Source of the DNA: Brevibacillus antibioticus
GTDB lineage: Bacteria > Bacillota > Bacilli > Brevibacillales > Brevibacillaceae
DNA: 64,000 bases
Direction: 5' to 3'
NCBI RefSeq assembly: GCF_005217615.1
Contig: NZ_SZNK01000001.1
Span: forward strand, 3,064,501 to 3,128,500
Below, piece after piece: positions 60,089 through 64,000 of the stretch. The position numbers and the translations under genes are program-made. The notes under the pieces were generated by a model. It searched no databases. It saw nothing but the letters and a program-made list of their open reading frames with translations, and had not been told where the DNA came from. Position 1 is the first letter of the stretch. Each line of letters opens with the position of its first letter.

Positions 60089-61051
60089 TTATACTCCCCC
60101 CTTCGCTTCCTTGTCCGATGACTTGCCCCGACGACGCTTGAACAGCTTTTGGAACGTGTCGGCACCGATCAAGCCATGCGGACGGAACGCCATTACACCG
60201 ACCATGATCAAACCGTACATGAGCATTTTATACTCAGCCAAACCCCGCAGTACCTCCGGCAGTGCTGTCAAAACCAAGGCACCAAACAGCGGCCCCCATA
60301 CCACTTCGCTGCCGCCAATCACGGCATACGACAAAATCTCTACGACTTTATGATAGTTAAAATCATCTGGCGTAATGGTCGTCGTAATGTGAGCGAACAA
60401 TCCTCCACACACCCCTGCCAAAATGGAACCGATCACAAAAGCAAGCATCTTATAATAGTTGACTTGCAATCCCATCGCTCGTGCCGCCGTTTCATCTGCT
60501 TTGATCGCTTCAAAAGCACGCCCGAGACGAGAACGGTTCAGACGCAGTGTCAGGAAAAGGACGAAGGCAAACAGAAGCAGCATAAACAAAAAGGTCGATA
60601 ATGACTTCATTTGCATGACCGAAATGCCAAAGGCTTGCGCTTTTAACCCCATTGCTTTTTCAAAATCGTACAAGTAATTGCCAATCGATTGAAGTCCGGT
60701 CAATCCAAGAGCGCCATTTGTAATCTCCATATTGAGAAAAACAACGCGAATCACTTCACCAAAGCCAAGCGTAGCAATCGCCAGGTACAAGCCGTGGAGC
60801 TTCAATGTAGGAGCACCGATCAGCAGGGCAATCAGCCCTGCCGCCAGTCCGCCAATTATGATGGCGATAAACAGCGGCATGTCCGCTTGCTTCGTCAAAA
60901 TACTCGCTGTAAAGGCACCAATGCTCATAAAGCCCGCATGTCCCAAAGAAAGCTGGCCCGTCGAGAGCGTAATGTAAATACTAATCGCCAAAATACTGTT
61001 TAATAAAATAAATGTCAGTACCTGTAAGTTATATGGATTGAGAATGTCCAA
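60089..61051 (-). CDS. livM: Branched-chain amino acid ABC permease LivM
   Basis: 320 residues from the TTG at 61051, eight bases after AAGGGAGG; the GTG three codons upstream overlaps that site. Eight to ten membrane helices; LSTGQLSLGHAGFMSIGAFT is the LivM start and ETAARAMGLQVNYYKMLAFV is the ATPase-docking loop. The C terminus is basic (KLFKRRRGKSSDKEAK). Confidence 0.93.
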   Translation of the reverse strand: MDILNPYNLQVLTFILLNSILAISIYITLSTGQLSLGHAGFMSIGAFTASILTKQADMPLFIAIIIGGLAAGLIALLIGAPTLKLHGLYLAIATLGFGEVIRVVFLNMEITNGALGLTGLQSIGNYLYDFEKAMGLKAQAFGISVMQMKSLSTFLFMLLLFAFVLFLTLRLNRSRLGRAFEAIKADETAARAMGLQVNYYKMLAFVIGSILAGVCGGLFAHITTTITPDDFNYHKVVEILSYAVIGGSEVVWGPLFGALVLTALPEVLRGLAEYKMLMYGLIMVGVMAFRPHGLIGADTFQKLFKRRRGKSSDKEAKGGV

Positions 61052-61065
61052 TGTCTGCACCTCCC

Positions 61066-61941
61066 TTACGCTTTACGTCCAAATAGTCCTTCCGGCTTCA
61101 AGAGCAAAATGAGAATGATCAAGCCGAAAGCAACTGCATCCCGATACGACGAGTCTCCGTACGCGACGGTAAACACCTCGATAATCCCGAGCAATACGCC
61201 GCACACCATGGCCCCAGGAATGCTGCCTACCCCACCTAAAATCAAAACAGCCAGACCTTTGAAGCCAAGCGTCATCCCCATCGTCGGAATGAGCGCAGAG
61301 TACGCCATCCCGATCAAAATTCCGGCGACACCTCCCAGTGCCGAAGCAAGCATGACGGTCACGACAATGACCATATTCGTGTTAATCCCCAAAAGATTTG
61401 CTGTATCCGTATTTTCAGCCGTCGCGCGAATCGCTTTTCCCATTTTCGTTTTTTGAATCCAAAAATGCAGGACGAACATCAGCAACACAGAAATCCCCAA
61501 AATAACGAGATCGACGCTACGAATTTGAACGAGTCCCAAGTCAAAAGTGGTATCCCCAAAGGATTGTGGGAACGCTCGGGAGTCAGCACCGAAAAACTTG
61601 TGCATGGCTTCCTCCATCAAAATGGCAAATCCGATCGTACTGATCAAGGATGCCAGATGGGGTACATTTTTTTTACGAAGGGGGCGAAGCGCTGTATATT
61701 CCAGCACAAGACCCAAAATCGCCGATATTACAACCGCAACAATTAACGCTACCCCTAAAGGCATATTCAGGCTGGTCATCAATACCAAGCCAACCAGTGA
61801 TCCAAAAATAAAAATCTGGCCGTGTGCCATATTAATGATTCCCAAGACACCAAAAATGAGCGTGTAGCCCAATGCAATCAATGAATAAGTGCTACCAACT
61901 GTCAAACCGTTGACCAATTGCTGCCAAAACAAATGCCTCAC
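61066..61941 (-). CDS. livH: Branched-chain amino acid ABC permease LivH
   Basis: 291 residues if the GTG at 61941 is used; a TTG three codons later (61932) is better placed behind GAGGTGAGG. ALGYTLIFGVLGIINMAHGQ is the LivH signature, and ENTDTANLLGINTNMVIVVT the coupling loop. The overlapping structure upstream (hairpins at 61979 and 62056) separates it from livJ. Confidence 0.93.
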   Translation of the reverse strand: MRHLFWQQLVNGLTVGSTYSLIALGYTLIFGVLGIINMAHGQIFIFGSLVGLVLMTSLNMPLGVALIVAVVISAILGLVLEYTALRPLRKKNVPHLASLISTIGFAILMEEAMHKFFGADSRAFPQSFGDTTFDLGLVQIRSVDLVILGISVLLMFVLHFWIQKTKMGKAIRATAENTDTANLLGINTNMVIVVTVMLASALGGVAGILIGMAYSALIPTMGMTLGFKGLAVLILGGVGSIPGAMVCGVLLGIIEVFTVAYGDSSYRDAVAFGLIILILLLKPEGLFGRKA

Positions 61942-61978
61942 CTCATTGTTAAGTGGTTACCATCCAACGATGATGGAG

Positions 61979-62040
61979 TTATTCTCGCTGGATCAGCAAG
62001 CGAAGACCATGATCGGGTACTTTCTGATCCAGCGAGATAA
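61979..62040 (-). promoter_or_regulatory. Intercistronic hairpin between livJ and livH
   Basis: CTCGCTGGATCAG (61984-61996) and CTGATCCAGCGAG (62024-62036) are perfectly complementary, and TTAT/ATAA extend the stem after a mismatch. A strong RNA barrier between binding-protein and permease genes. Confidence 0.75.
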
Positions 62041-62047
62041 CAGATAG

Positions 62048-62077
62048 AAAAAAAAGCCCGGAGCGCCCCCGGGCACG
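62048..62077 (-). terminator. Attenuating terminator after livJ
   Basis: Minus-strand GCCCG...CGGGC stem around GGGGCGCT, followed by T8. Directly after the livJ stop; partial read-through must feed livHMGF. Confidence 0.8.
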
Positions 62078-62080
62078 ATC

Positions 62081-63268
62081 CTATTCAAACGGGACGAATT
62101 TACCTTCTTTTGCGACAACGACAACCGCATCACCAATCGGGTTGCGCTTCTCGTCAAAAGACAGTTTGCCGGATACACCTGTGAAGTCCTTCAGCTGAGC
62201 CAATTTTCCGCGCAACTCTTCGCGATCTGCTTTTCCTGCGGCAAGCAGTGACTGCGACATGATGTACAGCGAGTCGTATGCTTGGGCTGCGAACTGGTCA
62301 GGCTTTTTGTTGTATTTGGCTTCGAATGCTTTCACGAAGGCTTGTACTTTATCATCTTTCTTTTCAGGGCTGAAAGGAGTCGCAACGATTAAGCCCTCAG
62401 CAGCTGGACCTGCAATTTCAAAAATTTTCGGATTATTAAAGCCATTTCCACCGAGAATTGTCCCTGTAAAGCCCAACTCACGTGCTTTTTTCACAACCAT
62501 GGAGCCTTCCTTGTACAAAGCCGACACTAGCAAAGCATCTGGGTTTGTTTGCTTTAGCTTGGTCAATTGTGCTGAGAAATCCACATCGCCATTTGCGAAA
62601 GTCGCTTCACTGGTAATCTCCAGGCCCAGCTTTTCAGCGGTTGCTTTCATGACCTTGTAACCATTTACGGAGAAGTCATCGTTAGACGCGTGGATTAGTG
62701 CAACTTTTTTCAAGCCATTTTTCTCCCCAGCTGCTTTCATAGCTGTCGGGATTGCAATGGATTCAGGCAAAGAATTGCGGAACACGTACTCCCCGATATC
62801 ATTGATTCCTTCTGACGTGTTGGAGATACCAAAAATCGGAGTTTCTGCCTCGTTTGCAACTGGTCCTGCAGCAAACATTTCACCGGAAAGGGTCGGTCCA
62901 ATGATCGCCACGACATTATCCTGATTAATCAGTTTATTTACCGCATTAATCGCGCCTTCTTTTTCTCCAGCGGAGTCTTCAAACTTCAGTTCGATCTTGA
63001 GCTTGCCTTTGTTCGCTTCATTCAGCTCGTCCAAAGCCAGCTCCAATCCTGCTTTTTGCGCTTCTCCATAGGCTGCACCAGACCCTGAGAGGAATCCAAC
63101 GACACCGATTTTTGCTTGCATCTCTTGTCCGTCAGCGCTAGCTGCTTGTCCAGAGCTACCTTCTCCTGCTGCCGGAGCACTTGTATTTCCTCCGCTTGAA
63201 CATCCGACCATCAATACCGCCCCTAGCGAGATCGCCGCCAACGAGCGCATCAAATGAAATCCCTTCAT
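62081..63268 (-). CDS. livJ: Branched-chain amino acid binding lipoprotein
   Basis: 395 residues. Lipobox LMVGC gives Cys23, then a Ser/Gly/Ala linker. The mature part is a type I periplasmic-binding fold (KIGVVGFLSGSGAAYGEAQK, VVAIIGPTLSGEMFAAGPVA, ALIHASNDDFSVNGYKVMKA) of the Leu/Ile/Val family. A tethered receptor that feeds LivHM. Confidence 0.95.
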   Translation of the reverse strand: MKGFHLMRSLAAISLGAVLMVGCSSGGNTSAPAAGEGSSGQAASADGQEMQAKIGVVGFLSGSGAAYGEAQKAGLELALDELNEANKGKLKIELKFEDSAGEKEGAINAVNKLINQDNVVAIIGPTLSGEMFAAGPVANEAETPIFGISNTSEGINDIGEYVFRNSLPESIAIPTAMKAAGEKNGLKKVALIHASNDDFSVNGYKVMKATAEKLGLEITSEATFANGDVDFSAQLTKLKQTNPDALLVSALYKEGSMVVKKARELGFTGTILGGNGFNNPKIFEIAGPAAEGLIVATPFSPEKKDDKVQAFVKAFEAKYNKKPDQFAAQAYDSLYIMSQSLLAAGKADREELRGKLAQLKDFTGVSGKLSFDEKRNPIGDAVVVVAKEGKFVPFE

Positions 63269-63324
63269 TAGAAAAGCCCCCTCTATTTTCTAAATAAATT
63301 GAATATATGAAGTTTAATCAAAGT

Positions 63325-63353
63325 ATTCTAAAAACGCAATTATTTTCGCTCAA
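63325..63353 (-). promoter_or_regulatory. liv operon promoter
   Basis: Minus-strand TTGAGC (63348-63353), 17-bp spacer, TAGAAT (63325-63330). TTTATTTAGAAAATA at 63284-63298 is a weak CodY-like box (10 of 15 matches) between promoter and ATG. Confidence 0.55.
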
Positions 63354-63407
63354 GTAAACTTAATTTTTCGACAAACGATCGCTCAGAATTCCGTATCCAA
63401 ACATAAT

Positions 63408-63434
63408 AAAAAAGCGGCACATTGCTATGCCGCT
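63408..63434 (-). terminator. Terminator of trxA
   Basis: AGCGGCA and TGCCGCT form the stem; minus-strand TTTTTT follows, 19 bp after the stop. Confidence 0.85.
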
Positions 63435-63452
63435 TCAGTCGTTGTTTTGCTC

Positions 63453-63770
63453 TTACAGATGTTTGCCTACAGTTGCCATGAGCGCTTCTTTTGGTTGGAA
63501 GCCGATCACTTTGTCTACTGGTTGACCGTCTTTGAATACGATCAGGGTTGGGATGGACATTACGCCAAAACGACCAGCAGAATCTGGGTTGTCATCCACG
63601 TTTACTTTGACGATTTTGAGCTGGGAGCCCACTTCACCGTCGATTTGCTCCAGTACAGGAGCGATCATTTTGCAAGGGCCGCACCATGGAGCCCAGAAGT
63701 CAACCAGGACTGTACCGCCTTGCTCTACTTCCTGGGAAAAGTTTTGATCAGTAGCATTTACAATTGCCAT
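63453..63770 (-). CDS. trxA: Thioredoxin
   Basis: 105 residues; ATG after AAGGAGGTAAC. Active site WAPWCGPCK with Cys30 and Cys33; the cis-Pro is in SIPTLIVFKDG. Standard length for bacterial thioredoxin. Reduces disulfides in ribonucleotide reductase, peroxidases and other proteins. Single gene with its own terminator. Confidence 0.97.
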   Translation of the reverse strand: MAIVNATDQNFSQEVEQGGTVLVDFWAPWCGPCKMIAPVLEQIDGEVGSQLKIVKVNVDDNPDSAGRFGVMSIPTLIVFKDGQPVDKVIGFQPKEALMATVGKHL

Positions 63771-63911
63771 GAGAAGTTACCTCCTTGAATTTCAATTGCT
63801 AAATAAAGGTTCCTAACGGTAATCAGTATATCATTCAAACACCAAATTGACTACGCCGCTCCACACTTTGCCCTGCACTTCTCACTTTAGTTTGTCCAGT
63901 ATGTCTGCACC

Positions 63912-64000
63912 TTATTGCCCGACTTGTTTGAGCCGGTTAATCTCCCTTTCGTGGTCACTAACTTTCCGATGCAGCAGATCAAGGTCTGCATCGATATGTT
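63912..64000 (-). CDS. C-terminal end of a gene continuing past the window
   Basis: The last 28 codons of a minus-strand frame read HIDADLDLLHRKVSDHERE, then INRLKQVGQ and a TAA. The leucine and charge pattern suggests a coiled-coil C terminus. Identity cannot be stated from this fragment, and the region may be non-coding. Confidence 0.4.
   Translation of the reverse strand, partial: HIDADLDLLHRKVSDHEREINRLKQVGQ

Noticed and set aside
63284-63298. CodY box in the livJ leader
   Set aside because: Five mismatches to the 15-base consensus; kept only as a remark in the promoter entry.

Overview
The window reads as one contig from an aerobic, endospore-forming member of the Paenibacillaceae, most likely Brevibacillus. 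The evidence is an immune inhibitor A-type M6 protease, GerE, a YjcZ-type mini spore protein, strong AGGAGG-like ribosome binding sites, and a backbone order trxA - uvrC - lysC - yslB - sdhCAB - (MarR) - gerE that resembles the B. subtilis order from memory. Most genes lie on the minus strand. No rRNA, tRNA or CRISPR array was recognised. Species assignment is inference.

Layout. 1-4665 (+): the 3' part of a giant heptad-repeat coiled-coil gene built on a 147-bp tandem repeat, a 58-residue Pro/Gln/Arg-rich peptide and a JAMM metalloprotease-like gene. 4704-8342 (-): a complete fixABCX electron-transfer operon plus a small SH3/KOW-like gene. 8543-20378: immune inhibitor A, a TrmB-type regulator, an MFS exporter with an operator over its promoter, an orphan sensor kinase, an M20 amidohydrolase, an FAD monooxygenase with cysteine synthase, a membrane-anchored protein, and a gene broken by two frameshifts at slippery A-runs. 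20543-29935 (-): a sugar regulon with a ROK regulator, substrate-binding protein, two permeases, three Gfo/Idh/MocA oxidoreductases, a TIM-barrel isomerase and a ROK kinase. A 23-bp motif is shared by the promoter regions of the regulator and of the binding-protein gene.

30093-39095 is a patchwork: a YcdB-like secreted protein, a 26-residue hydrophobic peptide with its own promoter and terminator, a GH18 chitinase with a cre-like site, and a 4.46-kb segment between two 108-bp direct repeats. One repeat is the real 3' end of gerE; the other is a detached copy. Inside are two paralogous secreted peptides, small spore or membrane proteins and phage-like genes.

39518-44553 (-) is the best candidate for an undescribed system: two divergent GNAT-like acetyltransferases, an ABC exporter, a 38-residue peptide with its own promoter, ribosome binding site and terminator, and an Opp/Dpp-type permease pair with no binding protein or ATPase beside it. 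It looks like a peptide production, export or signalling cassette, but the function is inference. A CheX-like gene and a 1243-residue S8 protease follow.

49574-64000 is mostly backbone: MarR regulator, two large palindromic elements, sdhCAB with a long leader, yslB, lysC under a lysine riboswitch, uvrC, a DUF2164 gene, the branched-chain amino-acid operon livJ-HMGF with attenuator hairpins, trxA and the last codons of a further gene.
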